Source: Cupriavidus necator
GTDB taxonomy: Bacteria > Pseudomonadota > Gammaproteobacteria > Burkholderiales > Burkholderiaceae
NCBI GenBank assembly: GCA_022041995.1
Contig: CP074381.1
Coordinates: 2,170,001 to 2,234,000, forward strand
Direction: 5' to 3'
DNA: 64,000 bases
Part shown: in pieces, positions 56,503 to 64,000 of the stretch
Layout: the number at the start of each line of letters is the position of its first letter
How positions within the stretch are numbered: position 1 is the stretch's first letter
The notes under the pieces: generated by a model
What the model was told of the DNA's origin: nothing
Seen by the model: only the letters and a program-made list of their open reading frames with translations
The model's database searches: none
Made by a program: the position numbers and the translations under genes

Positions 56503-58305
56503 TCAGAACCGGGATTCATCCAGGTTCAGGAAGCCGTCCTGGTCCGACGCACCGGTAATGGCGGCTTCCAGCGCCGTGGCGCGCGGCAGGATTTGCTTGG
56601 CGAAGAACTCAGCGGTGGCGATCTTGGCGGTGTAGAACGCTTCATCCTCGCTGCGCTTCTGCGTTGCCACGACCAGAGCGCGCGCCATCTGCCAACCCGT
56701 CAGCACGATGCCGGCCAGCTTGAGGTAGGCCACGCTCGCGCCGAAAACGGCGTTGGGCTCCCTGGCGGCGTTCTCCAGCACGAAGTCGACCACCCGCGCC
56801 AGCGCCATGCGCGCGTAGCCGAGTTGCACGAGCATGGCGCTGCATGCCGCATCCGCGCCGCTGCCGGCGCAGTCCCTGAGCGCATCGATGGTCTCGTCGA
56901 CTTCGGCCAGGATGGCCCGCGCGGCGAGGCCGCCATCGCGCACGGTCTTGCGGCCCACCAGGTCGTTGGCCTGGATGGCGGTGGTGCCTTCGTAGATTGG
57001 CAGGATGCGCGCGTCGCGCAAGTGCTGCGCGGCACCGGTCTCCTCGATAAAGCCCATTCCCCCATGCACCTGCACGCCCAGGCTGGTCACGTCCAGCGAC
57101 ATCTCGGTGCTCCAGCCCTTGATGACAGGCACCAGGAACTCGTAGGCCGACTTGAATTGCGCCCGCGTATGGGCATCCGGCGCATGGTGGGCAAGATCCG
57201 AGTACGCAGCGGCCACCAGCGACAGCGCACGCGCGCCTTCGGTCAGCGCGCGCATCTCGGTCAGCATGCGGCGCACGTCGGGGTGATGGATGATCGTCAC
57301 CGCTTCGCGGGCCGAGCCATCGACCGGGCGGCTTTGCACGCGGTCCTTCGCATAGGCCACCGCCTGCTGGTAGGCACGGTCGGAGATGGCGATGCCCTGC
57401 ACGCCCACGCCGAAGCGCGCGGCGTTCATCATCACGAACATGTATTCCAGGCCGCGGTTCTCCTCGCCGACCAGGTAGCCGACGGCACCGCCATGATCGC
57501 CAAACTGCAGCACCGCGGTCGGGCTCGCCTTGATACCGAGCTTGTGTTCGATCGACACGCATTGCACGTCGTTGCGCGCACCCAGCGAGCCGTCGTCGTT
57601 GACCAGGAATTTCGGCACCACGAACAGCGAGATGCCCTTGATCCCTTCGGGCGCGCCCGGCGTGCGCGCCAGCACCAGGTGGACGATGTTGTCCGCCATG
57701 TCGTGCTCGCCGTAGGTGATGAAGATCTTGGTGCCAGAGACCTTGTAGCTGCCGTCAGGCTGCGGCTCGGCGCGGGTGCGCAGCAGCGCCAGGTCGGAAC
57801 CGGCCTGGGGCTCGGTCAGGTTCATGGTGCCGGTCCACTCGCCGGCGATCAGGCGCGGCAGGAAGCGCTGCTTCAGCTCGTCGGAGCCAGCGGTCAGCAG
57901 CGCTTCGATCGCGCCGTCGGTCAGCATCGCACACAGCGCGAACGACAGGTTGGCCGCGTTCATCATTTCCATGCACGGGGTGCCGACCAGCTTGGGCAGT
58001 CCCTGGCCGCCAAACTCGACCGGGTGCACGATGCCCTGCCAGGCGCCTTCGCCGAACTGGCGGAAGGCTTCCGGGAAGCCGGGGGTGGTTCTGACTTCGC
58101 CGTCGTGCCAGCTGCTGGGTTGCTTGTCGCCGGCGACGTTGAGGGGAGCGATCACCTCGCCGTGGAACTTCGCGGCTTCGCCGATCACGGCTTCGACGGT
58201 GTCGGGGGTGGCGTCTTCATAGCCCGGCAGGCTGGCAATCTTTGTCAGTCCGGCCAGCTCGCGGATGACGAACAGGATGTCTTTGGTAGGTGCGGTATAG
58301 CTCAT
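56503..58305 (-). CDS. acyl-CoA dehydrogenase
   Basis: This 600-residue long-type acyl-CoA dehydrogenase shows GTMNLTEPQAGSDLALLRTR (FAD and substrate region), KIFITYGEHDMADNIVHLVL, GVQGIAISDRAYQQAVAYAK and QVHGGMGFIEETGAAQHLRD. It ends with the C-terminal extension typical of the 590-600-residue subgroup used for short- or aryl-chain CoA esters. It makes 2-enoyl-CoA, the substrate of the adjacent PhaJ-like hydratase. The ATG at 58305 (MSYTAPTKD) was chosen; one codon upstream is another ATG. Confidence 0.92.
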   Translation of the reverse strand: MSYTAPTKDILFVIRELAGLTKIASLPGYEDATPDTVEAVIGEAAKFHGEVIAPLNVAGDKQPSSWHDGEVRTTPGFPEAFRQFGEGAWQGIVHPVEFGGQGLPKLVGTPCMEMMNAANLSFALCAMLTDGAIEALLTAGSDELKQRFLPRLIAGEWTGTMNLTEPQAGSDLALLRTRAEPQPDGSYKVSGTKIFITYGEHDMADNIVHLVLARTPGAPEGIKGISLFVVPKFLVNDDGSLGARNDVQCVSIEHKLGIKASPTAVLQFGDHGGAVGYLVGEENRGLEYMFVMMNAARFGVGVQGIAISDRAYQQAVAYAKDRVQSRPVDGSAREAVTIIHHPDVRRMLTEMRALTEGARALSLVAAAYSDLAHHAPDAHTRAQFKSAYEFLVPVIKGWSTEMSLDVTSLGVQVHGGMGFIEETGAAQHLRDARILPIYEGTTAIQANDLVGRKTVRDGGLAARAILAEVDETIDALRDCAGSGADAACSAMLVQLGYARMALARVVDFVLENAAREPNAVFGASVAYLKLAGIVLTGWQMARALVVATQKRSEDEAFYTAKIATAEFFAKQILPRATALEAAITGASDQDGFLNLDESRF

Positions 58306-58427
58306 CATCGGCCTCTGTGCGATGTTCACAGCGCCGGCGTCCGATCCACTGACCGGCGGCACTGCAACGTTATGTGCCGATCGTAGGGGCGGCGGGCGCA
58401 AAGGCGGATACCCAAACTTGCCCATTC

Positions 58428-58516
58428 GCTGACAAATCCTGCCGCTTTGCGCGCAAACCGCCCTGCGCGCGCGCCGCGCGTCGCAAGAGGCTTTTAGCTT
58501 GGCAGGATTTGTCAGC
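58428..58516. promoter_or_regulatory. perfect 16-bp inverted repeat upstream of acyl-CoA dehydrogenase
   Basis: GCTGACAAATCCTGCC (58428-58443) and GGCAGGATTTGTCAGC (58501-58516) are exact inverse copies separated by 57 bp. They lie in the gap between the AraC gene stop and the dehydrogenase start. The spacer holds a further palindrome, TTTGCGCGCAAA (58446-58457). The arrangement suits two half-sites for a dimeric or looping regulator such as the adjacent AraC protein. Confidence 0.75.
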
Positions 58517-58548
58517 CGACGGCGGGCTTTGCCAGCCGTGCCGGCGGC

Positions 58549-59546
58549 CTACAGCGACCGGCGATAGGCGTTAGGCGTGCTTCCGGTCCAGTGGCGGAAG
58601 GCGCGATGGAAGGCGGTGGGATTGTCGAAGCCCACGTCGAAGGCGATGGCCGCGATGGGATCCTCGGACCGCGTCAGGCGCTGGATGGCGATATCGCGCC
58701 GGACGTCGTCCTTGATCGCCTGGAAGGCGGTGCCCTCGGCGGCCAGGCGGCGACACAGCGTGCGCACCGAGCAATGCAGCGCCTGTGCCACGGCTTCGAT
58801 GGTGGGCGACACCGGCAGGCAGTCGGCCACGTATTGCCTGACCCGGTGGCAGGTCATCTGCTCGGCAAAGGAGACGAAGATCCAGTCCTCCGGCGCGCGC
58901 GACAGGAACTTCTCCAGGTCGGGCTTGCGCTGGCGCACCGGCATGTCCAGGTAGGCCGCATCGAAGCCAATGCGGGTGTGGCCGCAGCTGAAGTGCACGG
59001 GGCCTGGAAACAGGTAGAGATGGTCGCTGGCCAGCGGCGGCCGCGGAAACGGGAACTCGACAGCCTGCAGGGGATCTTCTGGCGGATCAGCCACGATGCC
59101 ACGCCATGCACGAGCTTGAGCATCAGTTCCCGCCCCAGCACGCTGGCGCAGGGACCGGCCGGGTTGTCGGCCAACTCCACAAAGCCTGAGGCACCGTCGC
59201 GCCGGGACACGATCCGGAAGTCGTCGAGGATCAGGTGGAAGAACTGTCCAAAGCGGTGAAGTGCCACCTCCAGCCTTGGCGCATCTAGCAAGCTCAGGCA
59301 AAGGTACTTGAGCGTGCCGTTGCGCAGAGGCCGGCTGAAGATGCCCGGCATTTCATCGTCGGCCTCCCTGGCGAGCAGCCGGTACAGCGTAGCGAACTGT
59401 TCCTGCGTCACGCGCGCCGCGGGCTCGGACAACAGCTCGCTGGCAATGCCCGAGCACTCGGCCAGCCGTGCGATCGCCATGGGGTCTGCGCCGGACAGGA
59501 AGCCGTTGACGACAGAGATGGGGACGGTAGGGGGCAGGCCGATCAC
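58549..59546 (-). CDS. AraC family regulator, one frameshift in this sequence
   Basis: The gene starts at 59546 (MIGLPPTVPISVVNGFLSGA) and breaks in the GGGG run at 59070-59073, where one base is missing. Restored, it has 332 residues. The N-terminal arabinose-binding-like domain of the OruR group (PF12625 type) includes FATLYRLLAREADDEMPGIF. The C-terminal AraC domain reads ALHCSVRTLCRRLAAEGTAF and IAFDVGFDNPTAFHRAFRHW. It is divergent from the BKACE gene at 59964 and lies upstream of the acyl-CoA dehydrogenase group. Confidence 0.9.
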
Positions 59547-59809
59547 GCGGGGCGCACGCTATGCATGCCGGAGAAACGATGACGCCACATTCTGTCACAG
59601 CATGTGCGGGTTGAACATGCGGGGCGATGCCTAGAGCAGGCCCCGGAGCCTGCGCCGGTGCATCCGTCAGCGCTCCACTCAAGGACGACAAACCCACCTG
59701 CATGGCCCTTCAGACCGCGCAAGGCCGGGGTTTCGACATGGCCGGTCACCAGGGCTTCACACGCCTCGTTGAGGTACGACATTGGGCTAATTCGGTGGTT
59801 TCCCTGAGT

Positions 59810-59871
59810 GTCCCGAAATGTCAATCGATCGTCCCGGATCGTTAAATCGCTGTGGGCGGATACACGATACT
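59810..59871 (+). promoter_or_regulatory. activator sites and promoter of the BKACE gene (shared motif)
   Basis: GTCCCGAAATG (59810-59820) and GTCCCGGATCG (59831-59841) are direct repeats exactly 21 bp apart. GATACT (59866-59871) lies 35 bp after the second repeat begins. The spacing matches the element at 49230-49291. The BKACE ATG is 93 bp after the box. The rest of the 59547-59963 gap holds no gene. Confidence 0.7.
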
Positions 59872-59963
59872 TCAGGCACTGAACTTGATACCGAAAACGC
59901 GACCGTCCGGCAACGCCATGCCGGCGTACCCAGGCGGTCCGCTCACAACATACCAGGAGCAAA

Positions 59964-61019
59964 ATGCAATTCCTCGACGATTCCCTGCACCCCGAGAACA
60001 TGGACAAAGTGGTGATCACCGTTGCGCCCTATGGCCCGGAATGGATGCCGCAGGACTTCCCCGAGGACATCCCCGTCACCATGGAAGAGCAGGTCCAGAA
60101 AGCGGTGGACTGCTATAACGCTGGCGCCACGGTGTTGCACCTGCATGTGCGCGAGCTGGACGGCAAGGGTTCCAAGCGGCTGTCCAAGTTCAACGAGCTG
60201 ATCGCCGGCGTGCGCGCCGCGGTGCCGGACATGATCATCCAGGTTGGTGGCTCGATCTCGTTTGCGCCGGAAGACGACGGCCAGGAGGCCAAGTGGCTGT
60301 CCGACGACACCCGCCACATGCTGGCGGAGCTGGAGCCCAAGCCCGACCAGGTGACCGTGGCGATCAACACCACGCAGATGAACATCATGGAGTTGCTCTA
60401 TCCGGAATACCTGAAGGGCACCTCGCTGGAACACCCGGCCTACCAGGCCGCCTATCGCGAGATGACCGTGCCGGCCGGCCCGGGCTGGGTTGAGGAGCAC
60501 CTGCGCCGGCTGCAGGCCTCGGGCATCCAGCCGCATTTCCAGCTGACCGGCATCCATGCGCTGGAAACGCTGGAGCGCATGGTCCGCGCCGGCATCTACA
60601 CCGGCCCGCTGAACCTGACCTGGATCGGCATTGGCGGCGGCTTCGACGGCCCCAACCCGTTCAACTTCTTCAACTTCGTGCACCGCGCGCCGGACGGCTG
60701 CACGCTGACCGCCGAGTCGCTGCTGAAGAACGTGCTGCCGTTCAACATGATGGCCATGGCGATGGGCCTGCATCCGCGCTGCGGCATCGAGGACACCATC
60801 ATCGACCAGCACGGCAACCGCATGACCTCGGTCCAGCAGATCGAACAGTGCGTGCGCGTGGCGAAGGAACTGGGCCGCGAGATCGCCTCGGGCAAGGAAG
60901 CGCGCGAGATCTACCGCATCGGCACCTGGTACGACAGCGCCGACGAGACGCTGGCCGCGCACGGCATGGCGCCGAACCGCAAGGCCGGCCAAAAGAACCT
61001 GCCCCTGCGCGCGGCCTGA
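59964..61019 (+). CDS. beta-keto acid cleavage enzyme (BKACE, DUF849)
   Basis: This 351-residue protein of the 3-keto-5-aminohexanoate cleavage family shows VVITVAPYGPEWMPQDFPED, ITAEE-type VTMEEQVQKAVDCYNAGATV and the metal-binding HLHVRELDG. GIHALETLERMVRAGI and GLHPRCGIEDTIIDQHGNRM follow. It is longer than the cat-linked copy at 45193 and clearly a different subgroup. It should condense a beta-keto acid with acetyl-CoA; the substrate is unknown. An AGGAGC ribosome binding site precedes the ATG. Confidence 0.9.
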   Translation: MQFLDDSLHPENMDKVVITVAPYGPEWMPQDFPEDIPVTMEEQVQKAVDCYNAGATVLHLHVRELDGKGSKRLSKFNELIAGVRAAVPDMIIQVGGSISFAPEDDGQEAKWLSDDTRHMLAELEPKPDQVTVAINTTQMNIMELLYPEYLKGTSLEHPAYQAAYREMTVPAGPGWVEEHLRRLQASGIQPHFQLTGIHALETLERMVRAGIYTGPLNLTWIGIGGGFDGPNPFNFFNFVHRAPDGCTLTAESLLKNVLPFNMMAMAMGLHPRCGIEDTIIDQHGNRMTSVQQIEQCVRVAKELGREIASGKEAREIYRIGTWYDSADETLAAHGMAPNRKAGQKNLPLRAA

Positions 61020-61088
61020 CGCGCGCGCCGGTGCGCTCGCGGGCGAAAGAGCTCGCGGCCGCACCGTCATCCAAACTGTCTCCATGCC

Positions 61089-61295
61089 ATGAACCCGTCC
61101 CTCAGCGTCATCAATGCGTGCCTGAACATCTGCCGCATGGACCACGCTGGCAAGTATTGCCAGGGGTGCGGCAGGACCCCGGTCGAGATCGGCCGCTGGG
61201 CGCAGATGACCGACGCCGGGCGCGCCGAGGTCATGGCTTCGCTGCCGGCGCGCCAGTCGTGGCGAAGCCGCGCGCTGTCGGCGCCCACCTCCTGA
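61089..61295 (+). CDS. DUF1289 domain-containing small protein
   Basis: This 68-residue protein reads MNPSLSVINACLNICRMDHA then GKYCQGCGRTPVEIGRWAQM. It has the four-cysteine DUF1289 core and the GRW segment. It is shorter than the copy at 14849 because it lacks the N-terminal tail. Function is not established. It lies 69 bp after the BKACE gene on the same strand. Confidence 0.82.
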   Translation: MNPSLSVINACLNICRMDHAGKYCQGCGRTPVEIGRWAQMTDAGRAEVMASLPARQSWRSRALSAPTS

Positions 61296-61356
61296 ATTTC
61301 CACAGCCTGCTGCGGCCTGCGCTGAGCTCGCCGGCTGGCGCTTTGAAGCTGCTGCC

Positions 61357-62055
61357 ATGAACTATCCTTCTACGCTTTCGGTCGACGCCTATTTCGACCT
61401 GATCTGTCCCTGGTGCCTGATCGGCAAGAAGCACCTGGAAACCGCCATTGCCTTGCTGGCGCGGGAGCGCCCGGACGTTGCCGTGCAGGTGGAATGGCGC
61501 TCGTATCCGCTGATCCCCGCCACGCCTCCCGCCGGCTTGCCCTACCGGGATTTCTACGTGGCGCGCCTGGGCAGTCCCGAGGCGGTGGCGGTTCGACAGG
61601 CGCAGGTCTGTGCCGCGGCGCGGGAAGCCGGCCTGACGCTCGCTCTGGATCGCATCGAAACCTTTCCGAATACCCTGCTGGCGCATCGGCTGGTACGCCT
61701 GGCGCGGCAGCAGGCAGGCCCCGATGCGGCCGCTGCGCTGATCGACGACCTGTTCACGCGCTACTTCCTGCGCGCCGAGAACATCGGTGAGCCGCGCGTG
61801 CTGCGGCAGGCCGCCGCGAATTGCGGGATCGCGATCCCGGATCCGGGCGATGCTGGCGGGCACCGGGACCTGGACTGGCTGCCGTCACTGGGCGGCCCCG
61901 AGGAAGCGTCCTTGCGGACCGGACTCGGCGTGCCGCATTTTGTCTTCAACGGCACCCACAGCGTGTCTGGCTCGCGGCCTCCGGCTGCGCTGCTGGAAGC
62001 CATGCTGCGCGCGCTGGCGCGTGCGAAACAGCGCGCCACCCGCGCAGCCGCCTGA
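61357..62055 (+). CDS. DsbA-family protein, FrnE/HCCA isomerase-like
   Basis: This 232-residue thioredoxin-fold protein has the CPWC active site in AYFDLICPWCLIGKKHLE, then EWRSYPLIPATPPAGLPYRD, and NTLLAHRLVRLARQQAG in the helical insert. The cis-proline segment is GLGVPHFVFNGTHSVSGSRP. It resembles FrnE and 2-hydroxychromene-2-carboxylate isomerase relatives. No signal peptide is seen, so it is probably cytoplasmic. The redox partner or substrate is unknown. Confidence 0.86.
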   Translation: MNYPSTLSVDAYFDLICPWCLIGKKHLETAIALLARERPDVAVQVEWRSYPLIPATPPAGLPYRDFYVARLGSPEAVAVRQAQVCAAAREAGLTLALDRIETFPNTLLAHRLVRLARQQAGPDAAAALIDDLFTRYFLRAENIGEPRVLRQAAANCGIAIPDPGDAGGHRDLDWLPSLGGPEEASLRTGLGVPHFVFNGTHSVSGSRPPAALLEAMLRALARAKQRATRAAA

Positions 62056-62089
62056 ACGAACACCCTGGCGACGGCGCTTTGCGCCTCGG

Positions 62090-62194
62090 ATGCAGGCCCT
62101 GAGCTATGAGCCGATGCAGGAACTGAACCAGTCCCTGAACGCGGAGTTTGAGCGCAATGCAGGAATTGTGAAGACCTTCAATATCCAGCCGTGA
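62090..62194 (+). CDS. 34-residue small ORF before a terminator, doubtful
   Basis: The ATG at 62090 reads MQALSYEPMQELNQSLNAEF and then ERNAGIVKTFNIQP before TGA. The sequence is protein-like and ends just before an intrinsic terminator. No clear ribosome binding site is seen. It is either a genuine small protein or the tail of a lost gene. Confidence 0.35.
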   Translation: MQALSYEPMQELNQSLNAEFERNAGIVKTFNIQP

Positions 62195-62217
62195 AAGGGA
62201 GCGCCAACAGCTTGTGC

Positions 62218-62242
62218 GCCTCCGTCAGGAGGCATTTTTTTT
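62218..62242 (+). terminator. intrinsic terminator
   Basis: GCCTCC (62218-62223) pairs with GGAGGC (62228-62233) around GTCA, followed by A and eight T (62235-62242). It ends the rightward group that begins at the BKACE gene or the DsbA-like gene. Confidence 0.85.
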
Positions 62243-62400
62243 GCGCGTGGCGCGCAAGAAGGAAGTTCTTCGCTGATTAGCGGGGGATGCTTGGCTAGCG
62301 GTTGTGGTACTGGGTGGGCTTTGGGACGGTGCCGGAGCCCGAAAACCACGACATCAAGAACGATTGCCGCGACAACACCCGCGATTCGGCGAAGACGAAT

Positions 62401-62433
62401 AAAAAGCGGCAGCCCCCGCCCGAGGACTGCCGC
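62401..62433 (-). terminator. intrinsic terminator after the acyl-CoA ligase
   Basis: On the minus strand GCGGCAG (62433-62427) pairs with CTGCCGC (62412-62406) around a 14-nt GC-rich loop. TTTTTATTC follows from 62405. It lies 20 bp after the ligase stop. Confidence 0.75.
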
Positions 62434-62452
62434 AAATTCCCTTTACTACCCT

Positions 62453-64000
62453 TCAGGCTGCCTTTTCACGCAGCTGCTTCTTGTTGATCTTGCCGACACT
62501 GGTCTTCGGGATCGCTTCGATAAAGGTGATGCGCTCGGCCTCAGGCACTGCATACTTGCTGATCCGGCGTTCATCCGCGTGTGCCATCAGTTGATCGCGG
62601 ATCTGCTCAGCCTTGACTTCGGCGCCCGCCTTGCGCACCACGAAGGCCATCGGCCGCTCCCCCCACTTCGCATCCGGCACGCCTATCACGGCGCATTCCT
62701 GCACGCCCGGCACCTCCGTGATCAGGTTCTCCACTTCAATCGAAGACACCCATTCGCCGCCCGTCTTGATGACGTCCTTGATACGGTCCACGATCTGCAC
62801 GAAGCCGTCCTCGCCCATTACCGCGACATCCTGGGTATGCAAGAAGCCGCCCGACCACAGCTCTTCCGACGCTTGCGGCTTGCCGAAATACCCCTTGGTC
62901 AGGAACGGCGCGCGCAGCACGATCTCGCCGCGGCTCTTGCCGTCGCGCGGCAGGTCCTGCATGTCTTCGCTGACGATGCGGTAATCCACCAACGTCACCG
63001 GGCGGCCGGTCGAGCAGCGCATGCGGATTTCGTCGGCGCGGTCCGTAGGCGTACAACCCGGCGGAATTTGCGCCAGCGAGACGATCGGGCCGGTCTCCGA
63101 CATGCCGTAGCCGGCAAAGATATCGATGCCCCGCGCCAGGGCCGCCTCGCACAGCGCGGGCGGCAGCGCCGAGCCGCCGATGATGATCTTCCAGCCCGAC
63201 AGGTCCTGCGCGCCGTCCTGCGCCGACTGCAGCAGCATCTGCAGGATGGTCGGCACGCAGTGCGAGAAGGTGACTTTCTCGGTCTCGCGCAGCTTCAGCA
63301 GCGCATCCGGGCGTAGCGGCCCGGCAGTACGGTACGCAGGCCCAGCATCATGGCAATGTACGGGATGCCCCATGCCAGCACGTGGAACATCGGCGTGATC
63401 GGCATATAGACGTCTTCACGATGCATGCGCTGGCCCTCGCGCGGCGAACACAGGCTGGTTGCCGATGCCAGCGTGTGCAGCACGATCTCGCGGTGGCTGT
63501 AGCAAACGCCCTTGGGATCGCCGGTGGTGCCGGTGGTGTAGAAGGTCGCGGCCTTGGTGTTCTCGTCGAAGTCCCTGAACTCGAAGTCGGGCGACGCGTC
63601 GTCGAGCAGCGCCTCATACTCCCCCGCCAGCGGCAAGGTTAGCGCCGGTGCGTCCTGGCCGTCGGCCATCAGCACGAAGCGCGGGTTGCAGGTCAGCTCG
63701 CCGCGGATCTGCTCGAGCACCGGCACGAAATCCGGATGGAACAGCACGACGTCCGCGCCGGCGTCGTTCAGCGTGTACAGGATCTGCTGGGGCGACAGCC
63801 GCACGTTCACCGTGAACAGCGTCGCGCCCATCATGGGTACGCCGAAGTAGCATTCCAGGTAGCGGTGGCTGTCCCAGTCCATCACCGCCACAGTGGTCCC
63901 GTGCCCGGCGCCGAGCGCAGTGAGCGCCGAGGCGAGCTTGCCGATGCGGCCGCGGAAATCGCGGAAGGTGTAGCGCTTCTGGCCGCGGTAGCTGATTTCC
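62453..64000 (-). CDS. AMP-dependent acyl-CoA ligase, N-terminus outside window, one frameshift
   Basis: The gene enters from the window edge in the frame EISYRGQKRYTFRDFRGRIG and ends at 62453. It loses frame near 63309-63311, where one G/C is missing. About 516 codons are visible. The adenylation motifs are FYTTGTTGDPKGVCYSHRE (P-loop), FAGYGMSETGPIVSLAQI, VIKTGGEWVSSIEVEN and, near the C-terminus, IPKTSVGKINKKQLR with the catalytic lysine. It resembles the medium- and long-chain fatty acyl-CoA synthetase group. The N-terminal 25-50 residues are missing. Confidence 0.9.

Overview
The window is high-GC, gene-dense betaproteobacterial chromosome. Gene content and order point to Cupriavidus (Burkholderiaceae), close to C. 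necator/Ralstonia eutropha. The main evidence is a prpR / prpB-prpC-acnM(acnD)-prpF-prpD methylcitrate locus, a complete ben-cat locus, and a second polyhydroxyalkanoate (PHA) synthase cluster. The genus assignment is inferred from gene content only.

Layout. 1-2.5 kb: end-truncated HD-GYP protein, small monooxygenase, cysteine synthase. 2.5-12.4 kb: propionate/2-methylcitrate locus, with sigma-54 regulator prpR divergent from prpBC-acnD-prpF-prpD. 12.6-24.6 kb: periplasmic asparaginase, thioesterase, DUF1289, MOSC and amidotransferase pair, penicillin acylase, aldehyde dehydrogenase, and a LysR/SDR/MRJP-like group. 24.7-29.4 kb: ABC-F (YbiT-like), LD-carboxypeptidase, tadA, queD, queE. 29.7-36.4 kb: LysR/MFS/dkgB, DUF1993, conserved hypotheticals, DUF2239, a second ABC-F. 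36.9-46 kb: benzoate to catechol to 3-oxoadipate pathway, with catA-benABCD leftward, catR and catBCD rightward, followed by a beta-keto acid cleavage enzyme (BKACE) gene. 46-49.4 kb: looser accessory stretch with a GNAT, an EF-hand protein, a VapBC pair and a broken DUF262 (GmrSD-type) relic. 49.4-52.6 kb: MFS, small hydrolase, porin. 52.7-58.3 kb: leftward group acyl-CoA dehydrogenase-phaJ-phaC-phasin-phaZ. 58.5-64 kb: AraC regulator, second BKACE, DUF1289, DsbA-like protein, and an AMP-dependent acyl-CoA ligase cut by the window end.

How it fits together. The genes describe a generalist aromatic- and acid-degrading bacterium that can store carbon as PHA. The most notable new signal is regulatory. 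The MFS gene at 49382 and the BKACE gene at 59964, 10 kb apart, carry the same promoter layout: two GTCCC sites 21 bp apart, then a GATACT box exactly 35 bp after the second site. This suggests a shared activator, possibly the adjacent AraC protein. A perfect 16-bp inverted repeat lies upstream of the acyl-CoA dehydrogenase/PHA group.

Caution on sequence quality. At least eleven, probably twelve, single-base deletions break otherwise intact genes. Every one is a missing G or C, usually in or next to a G/C run. Base-calling errors are more likely than twelve real mutations. The affected genes are listed as CDS with the break position given.
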